The notes under the pieces are model-generated. The model searched no databases. It saw only the letters and a list, made by a program, of their open reading frames with translations, and was not told the DNA's origin. Positions 25,992-35,177 of a stretch of DNA of 64,000 bases are shown here, in pieces. The stretch is from Bacillota bacterium. GTDB lineage: Bacteria; Bacillota; Clostridia; Saccharofermentanales; DTU023. The translations under genes were made by a program, and so were the position numbers. The DNA lies in assembly GCA_023426575.1 (NCBI GenBank), contig JAFAAL010000014.1, forward strand, positions 103,690 to 167,689. The letters run 5' to 3'. Numbering within the stretch: position 1 is the stretch's first letter; each line of letters begins with the position of its first letter.

Positions 25992-27668
25992 TTAGAAGAG
26001 GCCCGTGATCTTCCCATCATCCGTCACGTCGATATTCTCGGCCGAGGGGACCTTGGGGAGGCCTGGCATCGTCATGATTTCACCTGTCAGGGCGACGATG
26101 AAGCCAGCACCTGCCGAGAGGCGAATGCTTCTCACGGTAATCTCAAAGTCTTCAGGGGCACCGAGCTGCGTCGGATCATCAGAGAAGGAGTACTGCGTCT
26201 TGGCCATGCAGATCGGCAGATTGCCGTAGCCAAGTTCTTCTGCTCTCTTCATCGCCTTCTTGGCAGCAGGCGTAAAGTTGACAGTCTTGGCGCGGTAGAC
26301 CCGAGTCGCCAGGGATTCGATCTTCTTGGCAATTGGCTGATCGAGTTCATAGGCAAAGTTCTGCTTTTTCTCCTCGCCGTTTTCACAGAGGTCGATCAGT
26401 TTTTGGGCAACTTCCATGCCGCCTTCGCCGCCCTTGGCCCAGACTTCTGAGAGGGCGACATCGACGCCGGCCTCCTTGCAGAGCTCACGGATGAGATTCA
26501 GTTCATTCTCTGTGTCATCGGGGAAGCGGTTGATGGCGACGACGACCTTCTTGCCAAAGACGTTCAGCATGTTGTCGACGTGGCGGAGGAGGTTCGGCAT
26601 ACCCTTGCGGAGCGCCTCGAGATCCTCTCCCTTGAGATCCTTCTTGTCCTTGCCGCCGTGCATCTTGAGAGCGCGCACTGTGGCGACGAGAACCACGGCG
26701 TCCGGATTGAGATCTGCCATCCGACACTTGATGTCCATGAACTTCTCGGCACCGAGGTCTGCGCCGAAGCCACCCTCGGTCACAGTGTACTCGGCATGGT
26801 TCATCGCCATCTTGGTCGCCAAGACAGAGTTACAGCCGTGGGCGATATTGGCAAAGGGACCGCCGTGGACAAAGGCAGGAGTCCCCTCGAGGGTCTGAAT
26901 GAGATTGGGCTTGAGGGCGTCCTTTAAGAGTGCCGTCATGGCGCCCTCTGCCTTGAGATCGTGGGCGGTCACGGGGTCGCCGTCCATGTTGTAGGCGACG
27001 ATGATGCGACCGAGTCTCTCTTTAAGGTCAGCCATAGAGGTCGCAAGACAGAAGACAGCCATGACTTCCGAGGCAACCGTGATGTCGAAGCCATCCTCAC
27101 GCGGGACGCCATCAGCACGCTTGCCGAGACCATCGACGATATTTCTCAGCTGACGGTCATTCATGTCCACGCAGCGTCTCCAGATAATAGAGCGGGTGTC
27201 GATATTGAGGGCATTGCCCTGGTGAATGTGGTTGTCGATCAGAGCCGCCAGGAGATTGTTGGCGGCGCCGATGGCGTGGAAGTCACCTGTAAAGTGTAAA
27301 TTGAGCTCTTCCATCGGGATGACCTGGGCATAGCCACCGCCAGCTGCACCCCCCTTGATGCCGAAGACGGGGCCGAGTGAGGGCTCGCGGAGCGCGACGG
27401 CAGAATTCTTACCGAGGCGTCTCAGGCCATCAGCGACGCCAATAGTCGTCGTCGTCTTCCCCTCGCCCGCTGGGGTCGGGGTGATGGCAGTCGTCAGAAT
27501 CAGCTTGCCAGGCGCCTTGTCGCCCTTGAGGGCGTCGAGGGAGACCTTGGCCTTGTAGCGACCGTAGTGCTCGAGGCTCTCGACGGGAATCCCCGCGGTC
27601 CGAGCAATGTCATCAATCGGAATGAGTTTTGCCTCTTGGGCAATTTCGATGTCAGTTTTGAATGCCAT
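25992..27668 (-). CDS. fhs: Formate-tetrahydrofolate ligase
   Basis: Enzyme of 558 residues that makes 10-formyl-tetrahydrofolate from formate, THF and ATP, used in purine synthesis, initiator tRNA formylation and the methyl branch of acetogenic metabolism. The P-loop-like motif [13 protein letters not shown] and the segments [15 protein letters not shown] and [13 protein letters not shown] are diagnostic. Single-gene unit with AAGGAG 5 bases before ATG 27668. Confidence 0.97.
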   Translation of the reverse strand: MAFKTDIEIAQEAKLIPIDDIARTAGIPVESLEHYGRYKAKVSLDALKGDKAPGKLILTTAITPTPAGEGKTTTTIGVADGLRRLGKNSAVALREPSLGPVFGIKGGAAGGGYAQVIPMEELNLHFTGDFHAIGAANNLLAALIDNHIHQGNALNIDTRSIIWRRCVDMNDRQLRNIVDGLGKRADGVPREDGFDITVASEVMAVFCLATSMADLKERLGRIIVAYNMDGDPVTAHDLKAEGAMTALLKDALKPNLIQTLEGTPAFVHGGPFANIAHGCNSVLATKMAMNHAEYTVTEGGFGADLGAEKFMDIKCRMADLNPDAVVLVATVRALKMHGGKDKKDLKGEDLEALRKGMPNLLRHVDNMLNVFGKKVVVAINRFPDDTENELNLIRELCKEAGVDVALSEVWAKGGEGGMEVAQKLIDLCENGEEKKQNFAYELDQPIAKKIESLATRVYRAKTVNFTPAAKKAMKRAEELGYGNLPICMAKTQYSFSDDPTQLGAPEDFEITVRSIRLSAGAGFIVALTGEIMTMPGLPKVPSAENIDVTDDGKITGLF

Positions 27669-27729
27669 AAAGACTCCTTTTCACCTGTCGAGGGGCTCGA
27701 CGGTCATCGTAATAAAATAAAATCAATTT

Positions 27730-27735
27730 ATTATA
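27730..27735 (-). promoter_or_regulatory. Putative -10 box of fhs
   Basis: Perfect TATAAT on the minus strand, about 62 bases before the fhs start. No good -35 at 16 to 18 bases. The 27669-27803 gap also holds CAAGTG/CACTTG arms around a T-run near 27760-27790 that may end the upstream transcript. Confidence 0.4.
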
Positions 27736-27803
27736 GGATAGATTCAGAGTCGATGCGAGCAAGTGCACAAAAAAACGGGCAAATGTCACTTGTGTTTCGG
27801 TGA

Positions 27804-28547
27804 TTATTCCTCATCCGCGGCATCATCAGAGCTGAGAATGCCGCTTTCCAGCGCCTTGAGATCGAGGAGCCAGATGACGCGCCCTGCTACTTTGACGAGG
27901 CCGTCCTTCTCCATGGCGATGAGCTCACGGGAAAAGGAGGGGCGCGGAATGGCCAAGAGGCGGGAGGCGATCTCCTTAGAGACTGGGAGCTCGACGGAGG
28001 CCGTCTTCAGGAGCTGAGCCTGCGTCCGAAAGGTCTCCCCTTGCTCAGCAAGTTGCTTGCGATAGAGCTCGAGCAGGTAGCAGGAGATCTTCTGGCGGAG
28101 AGTCCGTTGTGAGAGGAGGTGGATGTGCTCCTCGCGGATGCGCAGCTCATCGGAGAGACTCTGTAGGAAGTTGACGAGGAGCTGCGGACTCTTGGCAATC
28201 ATGGCTAGGATATCCTCACGGGGCACGGTGATCAGGCGACACTGATTGATGGCCTCGAGTGAAAAATTATAACGGCGATGGGAAGAGAAGATCAGTTCTT
28301 GGCCGAAACTCTGGCCGGCACCTAGAATAGATAGCGTCGAATTTTCTCCAGAGCTCGAGTACTTCTGCAGGGCTAGCTGACCCTCGACGATAATCCCGAG
28401 GCCGACACAGAGATCTCCCTCGCGGGCGACGACCTCGCCCTTGCTGTACTGGTTGACCTCGGTGTGTTCGCAGCTCGCACGGAAAATTTCACTATTGATC
28501 CCTCTAAAGAGAGGAGTTTCAGCCATAATTTCACAAGTTTTCCGCAT
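27804..28547 (-). CDS. Crp/Fnr-family transcription regulator
   Basis: Protein of 247 residues with an N-terminal cyclic-nucleotide-binding-like beta roll (about residues 15-130; YSKGEVVAREGDLCVGLGII) and a C-terminal winged helix (LPVSKEIASRLLAIPRPSFS). It lacks the clustered cysteines of FNR, so an iron-sulfur sensor is not evident. Start 28547 is set by GGAGG 8 bases upstream; an open frame extends upstream through the tRNA gene but is not coding. It starts only 16 bases after the tRNA-Leu CCA end. Confidence 0.85.
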   Translation of the reverse strand: MRKTCEIMAETPLFRGINSEIFRASCEHTEVNQYSKGEVVAREGDLCVGLGIIVEGQLALQKYSSSGENSTLSILGAGQSFGQELIFSSHRRYNFSLEAINQCRLITVPREDILAMIAKSPQLLVNFLQSLSDELRIREEHIHLLSQRTLRQKISCYLLELYRKQLAEQGETFRTQAQLLKTASVELPVSKEIASRLLAIPRPSFSRELIAMEKDGLVKVAGRVIWLLDLKALESGILSSDDAADEE

Positions 28548-28563
28548 CAGCGCGACCTCCATT

Positions 28564-28648
28564 TGGTGCGGACGACAGGAGTCGAACCTGCACGCCTCAC
28601 GGCACTGGAACCTAAATCCAGCGTGTCTGCCAATTCCACCACGTCCGC
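28564..28648 (-). tRNA. tRNA-Leu (anticodon UAG)
   Basis: 85 bases including an encoded CCA. Acceptor arms GCGGACG and CGTCCGC pair, the anticodon loop reads TTTAGGT giving UAG, a long variable arm typical of tRNA-Leu follows, and the T-loop is GTTCGACTC. Discriminator base is A, as expected for leucine. Confidence 0.95.
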
Positions 28649-28686
28649 ATATCATTGAGTCTCAAGACTCGGATAATTCACTCGCT

Positions 28687-28692
28687 AGTATA
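28687..28692 (-). promoter_or_regulatory. Putative extended -10 promoter of tRNA-Leu
   Basis: Minus strand TGC-TATACT, an extended -10 box, about 38 bases before the tRNA 5' end. A weak TTGTAT lies 16 bases upstream. It lies just past the lepA stop. Confidence 0.5.
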
Positions 28693-28726
28693 GCATATGT
28701 GTACTTCTATACAACAGACGCAAAGT

Positions 28727-30541
28727 CTAGTCATCACTGAGCTTCAAGACACTCATAAAGGCCTCCTGCGGCACCTCGACCGCCCCGACGGAGCGCATCC
28801 TCTTCTTCCCTTCCTTCTGCTTTTCCAAGAGTTTCTTCTTACGGGAGATGTCTCCGCCATAGCACTTGGCGAGGACGTCTTTACGGAAGGCTCGGATGGT
28901 CTCGCGCGCGATGATCTTGCCACCGATGGCCGCCTGGATGGGAATCTCAAACTGGTGACGCGGAATATTGTCCTTGAGCTTTTCACAGATGACCCGTGCG
29001 CGCTGATAGGCCTTGTCGCGATGGATGATAAAACTCAGGGCATCGACGACCTTGCCGTGGATTAGAATGTCGAGTTTGACGAGGTCCGAAGCCTGATATT
29101 CCTTGAATTCGTAGTCGAGAGAGGCGTAGCCGCGCGAGCGAGACTTCAGCGCGTCAAAGAAGTCATAGATGATCTCGTTGAGCGGCATGTCATAGCTGAG
29201 GAGCACGCGGGTCTTGTCGAGGTATTCCATGTCGATGAACTGGCCGCGACGTTCCTGACAGAGTTCCATCAGGTTGCCGACGTAGTCCTTGGGGCTCATG
29301 ATCCCAGCCTTGACGATGGGCTCATACATCGTCTCGATCTCTTCCACTGGGGGGAGGTTGGTGGGATTGTCCAGCTCGACCTCACGTCCATCCTTGAGCA
29401 GGAGGCGATAGACGACCGAGGGGGCCGTCGAGATCAAATTGAGTTGAAATTCGCGCTCGAGGCGCTCCTGAATGATCTCATAGTGGAGGAGGCCGAGGAA
29501 GCCACAGCGGAATCCGAAGCCGAGCGCCGCCGACGTCTCGGGCTCGAAGGCGAGTGCGGCATCATTGAGCTGCACCTTCTCCAGAGCCTCGCGGAGGGCG
29601 ACATAGTCCGCCCCGTCGACGGGATAGATCCCGCAAAAGACCATCTGCTTGACGGCTTGGTAGCCAGGCAGCGCCTCGGCTGCCGGACGCTCTGCAATGG
29701 TAATCGTGTCTCCGACTCGGGTGTCCTTGATCTCCTTGATGGCTGCGGCAATATAGCCGACGTCTCCCGCCTGTAGCCTCTCTTGAGGGGCGAGGCCCGC
29801 CGCAGTGAAATAGCCGAGTTCCACAACCTCGTACTCCGCCTTGGTATTCATAAAGCGAATAAGATCTCCGAGCTTGAGTTCCCCTGCCTTGATATTGACG
29901 TGGACGATGACCCCCTTGTAGCTGTCGTATTGCGAATCAAAGATCAGCGCTTGCAGAGGGGCCTCTCGATCAACCTTGGGCGGCGGCAAAAAGCGGACGA
30001 TGCCTTCGAGCACCTCGGCGATGTTGATCTTTTCCTTGGCGGAGATCAGCGGGGCGTGCGAGGCATCGAGGCCGATGACATCTTCGACTTCGGCTTTTGC
30101 CATCTCGGGATCGGCGGCGGGGAGGTCAATCTTGTTGATCACTGGCAGAATTTCCAGGTCGGCATCTATAGCGAGATAGGCATTGGCGAGCGTCTGAGCC
30201 TCGACGCCCTGGGCGGCATCGACGACCAAAATCGCCCCGTCACAGGCGGCGAGAGAGCGCGAGACCTCATAGTTAAAGTCCACGTGACCCGGCGTATCGA
30301 TCAGGTTGAGGATATAGTCTAGACCATCCTCGGCCCTGTAGACCAGACGGACAGCCTGCGCCTTGATCGTAATCCCGCGCTCGCGCTCGAGATCCATGTT
30401 GTCGAGAATCTGATCTTGCATCTGCCGCTTCGTCAGATGGCCCGTCGCCTCGATCAGGCAGTCGGCCAGGGTCGACTTCCCATGGTCAATATGGGCCACA
30501 ACACAAAAATTACGAATGCGCTCGATGGGGATCTCTTTCAT
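28727..30541 (-). CDS. lepA: Elongation factor 4 (LepA)
   Basis: Ribosome-associated GTPase of 604 residues. The N-terminus has [20 protein letters not shown] with the P-loop, then DTPGHVDF and NKIDLP; the LepA-specific C-terminal domain begins around residue 480 and ends with a basic region ([17 protein letters not shown]). AAAGG lies 5 bases before ATG 30541. Last gene of the hisS-aspS-lepB-lepA run. Confidence 0.97.
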   Translation of the reverse strand: MKEIPIERIRNFCVVAHIDHGKSTLADCLIEATGHLTKRQMQDQILDNMDLERERGITIKAQAVRLVYRAEDGLDYILNLIDTPGHVDFNYEVSRSLAACDGAILVVDAAQGVEAQTLANAYLAIDADLEILPVINKIDLPAADPEMAKAEVEDVIGLDASHAPLISAKEKINIAEVLEGIVRFLPPPKVDREAPLQALIFDSQYDSYKGVIVHVNIKAGELKLGDLIRFMNTKAEYEVVELGYFTAAGLAPQERLQAGDVGYIAAAIKEIKDTRVGDTITIAERPAAEALPGYQAVKQMVFCGIYPVDGADYVALREALEKVQLNDAALAFEPETSAALGFGFRCGFLGLLHYEIIQERLEREFQLNLISTAPSVVYRLLLKDGREVELDNPTNLPPVEEIETMYEPIVKAGIMSPKDYVGNLMELCQERRGQFIDMEYLDKTRVLLSYDMPLNEIIYDFFDALKSRSRGYASLDYEFKEYQASDLVKLDILIHGKVVDALSFIIHRDKAYQRARVICEKLKDNIPRHQFEIPIQAAIGGKIIARETIRAFRKDVLAKCYGGDISRKKKLLEKQKEGKKRMRSVGAVEVPQEAFMSVLKLSDD

Positions 30542-30562
30542 ATAAGCCTTTCTTTCAAATAA

Positions 30563-31267
30563 CTATTCAACCTTGCCAAAGTGATCGTAGGGATATAGGC
30601 GAAACCAGAGCTTGCCGACAATGTCCGAACTGTGGACAGGGCCGAAGAAACGCGAGTCCTTGCTGTGTTCGCGATTGTCCCCCATGACATAATAGCAGTC
30701 TTCGGCAAGTGTCAGTTTGGCATACTGGGGATCTCCGACCAGCGTCTTGGCCCCAGGGTTGACATAGGGCTCGGCAATCTCCTCACCATTGACGTAGACG
30801 CGATTGTCACGGAGCTCTACGACGTCGCCTGGCAGCGCAATGACCCGTTTGATCAAGCGGGGCGCCTCCAGCTGATTAATCTTAAAATACTCGTATGTGG
30901 GCAGGGCGTCGGAGGCGATGGTCACAATGTCCCCCCGCTCAAAGTTTGTAAAGCGCTTGCTGACGAGCTCGACCATGACGCGATCGCGATCGTGCAGAGT
31001 GGGAAACATGGAAGAACCTTCGACGACATTTCTCTGGATGACAAAATTCCTGAGAAAAAGCCCCAAGAGGACCGCGATTAAAAGGATCTTGACCCATTCG
31101 ATCAGCTCCTTTTTCCAGCGTTTTTGGCGCGCATTGATCGCCACTTGGCTCCCCTCGTCGCCTGGGCTCAGAGTGCTCAGCTCTAGCACTTCACTCTCTC
31201 TGTCCCGCTCTGCCACAGGCTGCTCTCGTTCGAGATCTCTCATCTCTCTTTTGTAGTCCTCACTCAT
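30563..31267 (-). CDS. lepB: Signal peptidase I
   Basis: Membrane serine protease (234 residues) that removes signal peptides. It has a charged cytoplasmic N-terminus of about 50 residues, one membrane helix (ILLIAVLLGLFLRNFVI), catalytic Ser in EGSSMFPTL and Lys in RLIKRVIALPGD, and the GDNREHSKDSR box. Directly adjacent to the aspS stop with no gap. Confidence 0.95.
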   Translation of the reverse strand: MSEDYKREMRDLEREQPVAERDRESEVLELSTLSPGDEGSQVAINARQKRWKKELIEWVKILLIAVLLGLFLRNFVIQRNVVEGSSMFPTLHDRDRVMVELVSKRFTNFERGDIVTIASDALPTYEYFKINQLEAPRLIKRVIALPGDVVELRDNRVYVNGEEIAEPYVNPGAKTLVGDPQYAKLTLAEDCYYVMGDNREHSKDSRFFGPVHSSDIVGKLWFRLYPYDHFGKVE

Positions 31268-33055
31268 CTACTCATCCTGCTCCTTGACGCTCGCTTGAAT
31301 CTCAATGCCGAGGGCATCGAGGTCAGCCTGAGGCACAGAACTCGGAGCCTCGCTCATGAGACAGCTCGAGTTTTGCACCTTGGGGAAGGCGATGACATCG
31401 CGGATCGACTTGCCCTTGCTCATCAGCATGACCAGACGGTCGAGACCGATGGCGAAGCCACCGTGCGGGGGCACGCCATAGCGGAAGGCCTTGAGCAAGA
31501 AGCCAAAGCGCGCCTGGATCTCCTCTTCAGGCATGCCGAGGAGGTCAAAGATCTCACGCTGCAAGTCGGCGTCGTGAATACGAATAGAACCACTGAGCAG
31601 TTCGTTGCCGTTTAAGACAATGTCATAGCATTGCGCGCGGCAGGCCCAAGGCTCGCTCTGTAACTTGTCGCGATCTTCAGGCAGCGGCGAGGTAAAGGGA
31701 TGGTGTGCCGGCACATAGCCGTCGATCTCCTCGTCATATTCAAACATCGGGAAGTCCGTCACCCAGACAAAGCGCCAGGCCTCCTCATCGATCAGGCCGA
31801 GCTGCTCGCCGAGAGCCAGGCGCAGAGCACCCAGAGCCTTCCTCGCTGTCGCGGTCTGATCGCCGACCATAAAGATATAATCCCCTTCTTCCGCACCCGT
31901 CAAGCGGCAGAGCTCCTCTGCCCACTCGGGAGTCATGAACTTATTGAAGGAAGAGCGCGGTTCTGCCTCACAGGCCAGCCAGAGGAGACCCTGGGCTCCA
32001 TAAGTCTTGACAGTTTCTGTCAGGCGGTCGAGATCTCGCCGTGAGAACTCGGCCTGCGGGGCGACGATGGCCAGCACGGAGCGCCCCTCTTGGGTATTGT
32101 CCTGCAGGACCTTGAAGTCAATCTTACGCGCATGTTCTGTGACGTCGATGAGCTTCATCCCAAAGCGCAGATCTGGCTTATCCGAGCCGTAGTCGCGCAT
32201 CGCCTCGGCATAGCTCATCCGCGGCAGCGGCTGGGGCAGCTCGACATCCATCAGTTCGCGGAAGAGATCATGGAAATAGCGGTCGACGATATTGAAGACG
32301 TCTTCCTGCTCAACAAAGCTCATCTCGGCGTCAATTTGCGTAAATTCTGGCTGGCGATCGGCCCGGAGATCCTCATCGCGGAAGCAGCGGGCAATCTGCA
32401 TATAGCGGTCAAAGCCCGAGACCATCAGAATCTGCTTTAAGATCTGAGGCGACTGCGGCAGCGCAAAGAACTTGCCCTGATGTACGCGTGAGGGCACGAG
32501 GTAGTCCCGGGCCCCTTCCGGGGTCGATTTGACAAGATAGGGCGTCTCAATCTCGAGGAAGCCCTCACGGTCGAACCAGTCGCGCGTAAACTTGTTAAAG
32601 CGGCTTCTGAAGATGATGCGATCACGCATCTCGGGCCGTCTGAGGTCGAGATAGCGATATTCGAGGTGCAGACTCTCTCTCGCCGTATCGCCATCCTCAA
32701 TATAAAATGGCGGCGTCTCTGACTTGGAGTAGAGGATGAGCTCCGAGACCTGAAGCTCATAGCGCCCCGTCGGATGCTCGGGATTCGGCGCAGAGCGCTC
32801 GCGGAGGCGACCCTTGACGCCGATGACGTACTCAGATCTCAATTTCTTAGCCTCTTCGAGGACCTGCTCAGGGCTGTCCTGATCGAAGACGAGCTGCAGC
32901 TCGCCCGAGCGGTCGCGCAGCATGATAAAGACAATATTTCCAAGATCTCTCTGCTTGGCACACCAGCCCATCAGACAGAGCTCCTGCCCGAGATGGGCCT
33001 CACTAACTTCGGCCACGCGCTGACTGCGGCGCCACTTTTGATTTAGTTCTGACAT
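31268..33055 (-). CDS. aspS: Aspartyl-tRNA synthetase
   Basis: Class II synthetase of 595 residues in the bacterial form with the inserted GAD domain. N-terminal OB fold, motif 2 FRDEDLRADRQPEFTQID and motif 3 GFAIGLDRLVMLM are clear. The start overlaps the hisS end by 13 bases, so translation is probably coupled. Whether it also charges tRNA-Asn cannot be told from this window. Confidence 0.97.
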   Translation of the reverse strand: MSELNQKWRRSQRVAEVSEAHLGQELCLMGWCAKQRDLGNIVFIMLRDRSGELQLVFDQDSPEQVLEEAKKLRSEYVIGVKGRLRERSAPNPEHPTGRYELQVSELILYSKSETPPFYIEDGDTARESLHLEYRYLDLRRPEMRDRIIFRSRFNKFTRDWFDREGFLEIETPYLVKSTPEGARDYLVPSRVHQGKFFALPQSPQILKQILMVSGFDRYMQIARCFRDEDLRADRQPEFTQIDAEMSFVEQEDVFNIVDRYFHDLFRELMDVELPQPLPRMSYAEAMRDYGSDKPDLRFGMKLIDVTEHARKIDFKVLQDNTQEGRSVLAIVAPQAEFSRRDLDRLTETVKTYGAQGLLWLACEAEPRSSFNKFMTPEWAEELCRLTGAEEGDYIFMVGDQTATARKALGALRLALGEQLGLIDEEAWRFVWVTDFPMFEYDEEIDGYVPAHHPFTSPLPEDRDKLQSEPWACRAQCYDIVLNGNELLSGSIRIHDADLQREIFDLLGMPEEEIQARFGFLLKAFRYGVPPHGGFAIGLDRLVMLMSKGKSIRDVIAFPKVQNSSCLMSEAPSSVPQADLDALGIEIQASVKEQDE

Positions 33056-34314
33056 CTTCTCTCACCTTCCAGTAAAAATTGGGCCAAGGCCTCAAGAGCG
33101 ATCTTTTCCGTCTGGCCATCTGCTTGTCGCTTAAGCTCCACTTGTCCAGCCGCCAGTTCATCGACACCTAAGATGGCGATGTACTGAGGCTCGAGGCGGC
33201 TGGCCTGCTTCATCTGCGCCTTGAAACTGCGCCCGAGAATATCTGTCTCAATACGAAGTCCCGTCTGTCGCAGTTTTGCTGCGAGAATCAGGGCCTCATC
33301 GGCCGTATCGGCAAAGGAGATCAGCTGCAGCACAGGCCGCGTCTCCCCCTCGGGCAAGAGCCCCTTGGCCTCGAGTTCGAGGCGCAGGCGCTCGACCCCG
33401 AAGGCGAAGCCAACGGCAGGCGTCTCAGCTCCTCCGAGTTCTGCCACGAGATTGTCATAGCGCCCGCCACCACAGAAGGCAGATTGGGCTCCGAGCTCGT
33501 CCGAGACAAATTCGAAGACCGTGCCCGTATAGTAGTCGAGACCGCGGACGAGCTGGCGATTGAGTTCATAGCTGACGCCAAGTCTGGCTAAGATCTCGAG
33601 AAGTGCTGCCTCTTCTTCAGCACAGGAGGCACAGAGACAGTCGCTCGGCAACGGAGCCTCGGCCATGATCTCCTGACACTTAGGATTCTTGCAGTCGAGG
33701 CAGCGCAGCGGATTGCGCTCAAAGCGGGACTGGCAGTCCGGACAGAGGGCCTCACGATGCAGTGCCAGGTAAGAGCGTAGGGTCTCATTGTAGACGGGCC
33801 GACAGTCCTGGCAGCCAATGGAGTTCAATTGGAGAGAATAGTCATGGAGGCCGAGGCGCTGAAAGAAAGAATGGAGAAAAGAGAGGATCTCCGCCGTGCC
33901 CATCGCCCCTGGCGCGCCAAAGAGCTCCATGCCAAACTGTTGAAACTCACGGAAGCGACCCTTCTGGGGCCTCTCATATCTGAAGACATGATAGTTGTAG
34001 TAGAGCTTGACGGGACTCGGCCAGTTGGCCATGCCATGTTCGAGATAGGCGCGGACGACACCGGCAGTCCCCTCGGGTCGCAGGGTCATCGAGCGGCCCC
34101 CCTTGTCCATAAAGGTATACATCTCTTTATTGACGATGTCCGTGGTCTCACCGACACCGCGCTGAAAGAGTTCCGTCTGCTCGAATGTCGGCACGCGAAT
34201 CTCCATGAAGCCATAGGCCTCTGCCGTCTCGCGATAGACTCTCTCAAGATATTGGATTTGCTTGACCTCTGGTTCGAAGATGTCGCGACAACCCTTTGGC
34301 GCCTTGATACTCAT
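33043..34314 (-). CDS. hisS: Histidyl-tRNA synthetase
   Basis: Class II synthetase of 423 residues. Motif 2 region FRYERPQKGRFREFQQFGME and the His-specific LVRGLDYYTGTVFEFV segment are present. A Cys-rich stretch (CLDCKNPKCQ, CLCASCAEE) in the insertion domain resembles that of other clostridial HisRS. First gene of the operon; its short leader leaves no space for a T-box. Confidence 0.96.
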   Translation of the reverse strand: MSIKAPKGCRDIFEPEVKQIQYLERVYRETAEAYGFMEIRVPTFEQTELFQRGVGETTDIVNKEMYTFMDKGGRSMTLRPEGTAGVVRAYLEHGMANWPSPVKLYYNYHVFRYERPQKGRFREFQQFGMELFGAPGAMGTAEILSFLHSFFQRLGLHDYSLQLNSIGCQDCRPVYNETLRSYLALHREALCPDCQSRFERNPLRCLDCKNPKCQEIMAEAPLPSDCLCASCAEEEAALLEILARLGVSYELNRQLVRGLDYYTGTVFEFVSDELGAQSAFCGGGRYDNLVAELGGAETPAVGFAFGVERLRLELEAKGLLPEGETRPVLQLISFADTADEALILAAKLRQTGLRIETDILGRSFKAQMKQASRLEPQYIAILGVDELAAGQVELKRQADGQTEKIALEALAQFLLEGERRCQN

Positions 34315-34345
34315 ACCTGCCCTCCCCTATAGACTCAATTAAGAG

Positions 34346-34375
34346 ATTATAAACTATAGTGGCCCTCTCGTTCAA
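34346..34375 (-). promoter_or_regulatory. Promoter of the hisS-aspS-lepB-lepA operon
   Basis: Minus strand TTGAAC (34370-34375), 18 bases, TATAAT (34346-34351), 32 bases before the hisS start. The -35 overlaps the stop codon of rsmE. Confidence 0.65.
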
Positions 34376-35121
34376 ATGAGAGCGAGATGAGCCAGGGGGG
34401 CGAGCGCTGCCGCCACGGCCAGCTCCGAGCGATAGACCCAGGGCCCAAAACTGAGCTCAACGGCCCCCGCCTCTCTCAGCGCCACACACTCAGCCTCCGC
34501 GAAGCCGCTTTCAGGTCCGATGAAGAGGCCCAGCTGCAGTGGACGTTTGCTCAATAGTTTTGTTTCGAGAAAATCGGGATAGGCCATGGCACGCTCTGAA
34601 AAATGGCCAAAGATCAGCTGATCACAGCGGCCAGCTCGCTGCAGAGCCTCCTGAAAGTCAAGGGGCGGTAAGATCCGAGCCGCCTCCGGCCGCTGCGTCT
34701 GCTTGGCCTGGGCATCGAGGATTGCCTGCCAGCGCCGCATTTTCGACTCAGGATTCTTGCCCGAGAGCTGGAAGATTGACTTCTGCGTTGCCATCGGCTG
34801 CACCGCTCTCGCGCCAAAAGTTCCAGCAAGCTCGAGACAGAGGTCAAATTTGGCTCCCTGCTGCACGGCCTGAAAAACTGTGACCTCCAGCGCCGGCCCT
34901 GGCACAAGAGCGAGCCTCTCCTCTGCTTGTAGCTCGAGTCCTCCGTCCTCAGTGATTGCCGTTACTGAGCAGCGCCAGAGCGTGCGCGAGCTGTCATAGA
35001 CATCAACGCGCGCTCCCATCTTGACGCGACGCACCCGCAGAAGATGCTGGCAATCTTCTGACCTATCGAGAGGAAAGCGCTGCCTCTCATTGAGTGTTAA
35101 GGATGTATGGAAATTGGGCAT
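34372..35121 (-). CDS. rsmE: 16S rRNA m3U1498 methyltransferase family protein
   Basis: SPOUT-type methyltransferase (249 residues) that would methylate U1498 of 16S rRNA. The N-terminal PUA-like domain and a C-terminal knot are recognisable; the SAM-binding region reads FIGPESGFAEAE where GPEGGF is usual, and the closing motif is FGPWVYRSELA where LG-RILRTETA is usual. The start at 35121 is set by GGAGG 6 bases upstream, which is partly buried in a hairpin. Confidence 0.85.
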   Translation of the reverse strand: MPNFHTSLTLNERQRFPLDRSEDCQHLLRVRRVKMGARVDVYDSSRTLWRCSVTAITEDGGLELQAEERLALVPGPALEVTVFQAVQQGAKFDLCLELAGTFGARAVQPMATQKSIFQLSGKNPESKMRRWQAILDAQAKQTQRPEAARILPPLDFQEALQRAGRCDQLIFGHFSERAMAYPDFLETKLLSKRPLQLGLFIGPESGFAEAECVALREAGAVELSFGPWVYRSELAVAAALAPLAHLALI

Positions 35122-35128
35122 AAGAGAC

Positions 35129-35163
35129 CTCCGCCCCAAATTCTAGCAAAACTTGGGGCGGAG
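35129..35163 (-). terminator. Terminator-like hairpin covering the rsmE ribosome binding site
   Basis: CTCCGCCCCAA / TTGGGGCGGAG, an 11 bp perfect stem with a 13-base loop, 15 bases after the bceB-like stop codon. The 3' arm contains most of the rsmE GGAGG. The sequence after it is TCTCTT, not a full T-run. Confidence 0.7.
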
Positions 35164-35177
35164 GAGATCATAGTGGA

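Noticed and set aside
28548..28655. Longer form of the Crp/Fnr-type regulator starting upstream
   Set aside because: The extension would be translated from the tRNA-Leu gene; GGAGG before 28547 marks the true start.
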